Assembly: GCA_018806915.1 (NCBI GenBank) | Contig: JAGKQI010000061.1 | Coordinates: 186,001 to 250,000, forward strand | Source: Phytophthora colocasiae | Taxonomy: Eukaryota; Oomycota; Peronosporomycetes; Peronosporales; Peronosporaceae | DNA: 64,000 bases | Direction: 5' to 3' | Part shown: positions 63,240 through 64,000 of the stretch, in pieces | How the letters are laid out: each line of letters starts with the position of its first letter | Numbering within the stretch: the stretch's first letter is position 1 | Notes under the pieces: generated by a model | What the model was told of the DNA's origin: nothing | Seen by the model: only the letters and a program-made list of their open reading frames with translations | The model's database searches: none | Position numbers and translations under genes: made by a program

Positions 63240-63750
63240 ATAGTAATATCCGGCTGCACTCATCTGAAGCTCACCTGCATTGTAAAATACATATACAGAA
63301 TTAGTAAAGCGCGCAAAAAAAAACACTGTATTCTGTAGCGTACAGACTTACCCCAATGAGCAGCATCATAGGCTGTCCACCCACTGCTGGTCGGCTCTCG
63401 TAGCCCCTCCTCCGTCGTCTCGAAGGTAGGTTCAGGTTCGTCTTCCTCAAACTGGGGTCGCCGCTGTCGTAGCCGCTGCCTTCATCTTCGTCGCCACTCC
63501 TCAGCGCACCATCCTCGTCTCCATCCTCATCCTCGGATAGGTGTTCCGCAACAGATCCAGGTCGACACAAGTTAGCGTCGTCAGCTGTAGTACTCCCAAA
63601 CAGAACTTTTTGACACATAGCATCTAAGAACGCGCCATCATCAAAAGCATCCGGTGCATCGTAATCTCCAGCTTCAACATCCATTAATTCTGTAGCCCAC
63701 CGGAACAGCACGTGCACCACTTGGCAGTGATGAAGCCGCAGGAACAGCAC

Positions 63751-64000
63751 GCGCTCGACTTGGCTGAAACAGCTGAAATAGCAGTCAGTTCTGTAGCCAC
63801 TGTAACGACACGCACATGACTTGGTGTACCTGAATTTGCTGCAGGGAGTACCGGACCCTCTTCATCGATTATTCCAGCTCTTCGGGCATATTCATTGAGC
63901 TCCTCGGTACCTGGGTACTCATCAGACGTCGCAAAATTATTTTCATCGCGTTAGACTAACCAACAAAGTAGTCAGTGCCTCTACGCAGCACTGTTAGCCG
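63751..64000 (-). other. Possible upstream exon of the piggyBac-like gene
   Basis: On the minus strand, ~63835-63950 gives an open acidic stretch (NNFATSDEYPGTEELNEYAR, RAGIIDEEGPVLPAANS) ending at a GTACAC donor-like site, followed by an acceptor TTACAG at ~63803. It may be a further 5' exon; the join to the next exon was not resolved. The rest of the edge holds nothing I recognise. Confidence 0.35.

Larger units (their letters stand above)
59139..63750 (-). pseudogene. piggyBac-like transposase, degraded and interrupted
   Basis: Minus-strand pieces in order: acidic N-terminal exon (63353-63750, LSEDEDGDEDGALRSGDEDE) ending at a GTAAGT donor; GYYYDGPWGP / SPLDLFFYFLPKHLWIRIAE (62050-61930); YMKRARFKAITLISSL and NNEDAEAVHDKAWKIRPVLQ (~61690-61530); FDKDMVLNRSRFNPIKVYMK and KPSKWGTKFYQTC (~61510-61400); LIITDNYYSSIQLSIKLYNM, YHVGTVRMSRLG, KPVNMIATGC (60276-59872); GMGGVDAHDQLRLQRYLLQK (59790-59730); and a C-terminal Cys-rich finger (CPTCSNYFGGRVPLC, ~59380). 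These follow the piggyBac (DDE_Tnp_1_7) order. Damage: Tc1 insert, solo LTR, an in-frame UAG at 59874-59872, a shift near 59415, and a stop near 61515. Ends of the element (TTAA) were not found. Confidence 0.82.

Noticed and set aside
1..64000. RxLR effector genes, tRNA, rRNA or CRISPR arrays
   Set aside because: No secreted small protein with an RxLR-EER motif, no tRNA cloverleaf, no rRNA and no spaced direct-repeat array could be seen.

Overview
The window reads as a chromosomal piece of a flagellated oomycete, most likely a Phytophthora-type genome. Host genes are compact and tightly packed, introns are short (50-80 nt, GT..AG), one 14 kb gene has no intron, and an axonemal HYDIN gene implies swimming zoospores. 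The transposon mix (Ty3/gypsy with chromodomain, Ulp1-bearing MULEs, PIF/Harbinger, piggyBac, Tc1/mariner) fits the same group. The species is an inference, not something the sequence states.

Host part (1-17195): a mitochondrial-type methionine aminopeptidase running off the left edge (-), a small DUF1279/FAM210-type protein (-), a 4741-residue HYDIN-like central-pair protein (+), and, tail to tail with it, a six-exon gene that I reconstruct as the CST telomere-complex subunit STN1 (-). STN1 is not a single open frame and was found by joining splice sites.

Transposon part (17196-58782): a nested set whose junctions can be read at base level. MULE copy L (17196-50851, 9-bp target duplication ATACAGAAT) landed 68 bp upstream of the STN1 start codon. 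Its transposase gene was later cut by a gypsy element (Retro-1A, 17863-25365, duplication GGGAG) and by a second, unrelated gypsy (Gypsy-2, 25671-47213, duplication AAAT). The 5' LTR of Gypsy-2 was in turn cut by an inverted relative of Retro-1A (Retro-1B, 25797-33671, duplication CGATG). Next to this, a PIF/Harbinger element (51019-58782) carries a second MULE copy R (51986-56794, duplication TTTTTTCAA) in inverted orientation inside its transposase gene. With the insertions removed, both interrupted transposase genes rejoin in frame. The MULE gene has five exons and encodes a FAR1-like zinc finger, a MULE DDE domain, a SWIM finger and a Ulp1/C48 protease in one product.

Right part (58783-64000): a degraded piggyBac-like transposase (-), interrupted by a Tc1/mariner relic (60285-61328, TA duplication) and by a solo LTR of the Gypsy-2 type (62058-63239, duplication ATAG) that contains minisatellites.

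The most unusual signals are: long antisense reading frames between pol and the 3' LTR of Gypsy-2 (which also has two RNase H domains) and, degraded, in Retro-1B; a perfect 10-bp stem-loop enclosing the gag UAG stop in both Retro-1 copies; TIR-like motifs repeated inside the MULE exons and intron; a strong excess of GATC in Gypsy-2; and exchange of the U3 and 3' regions between Retro-1A and 1B while the R-U5 and pol remain near identical. No tRNA, rRNA or CRISPR array was seen.
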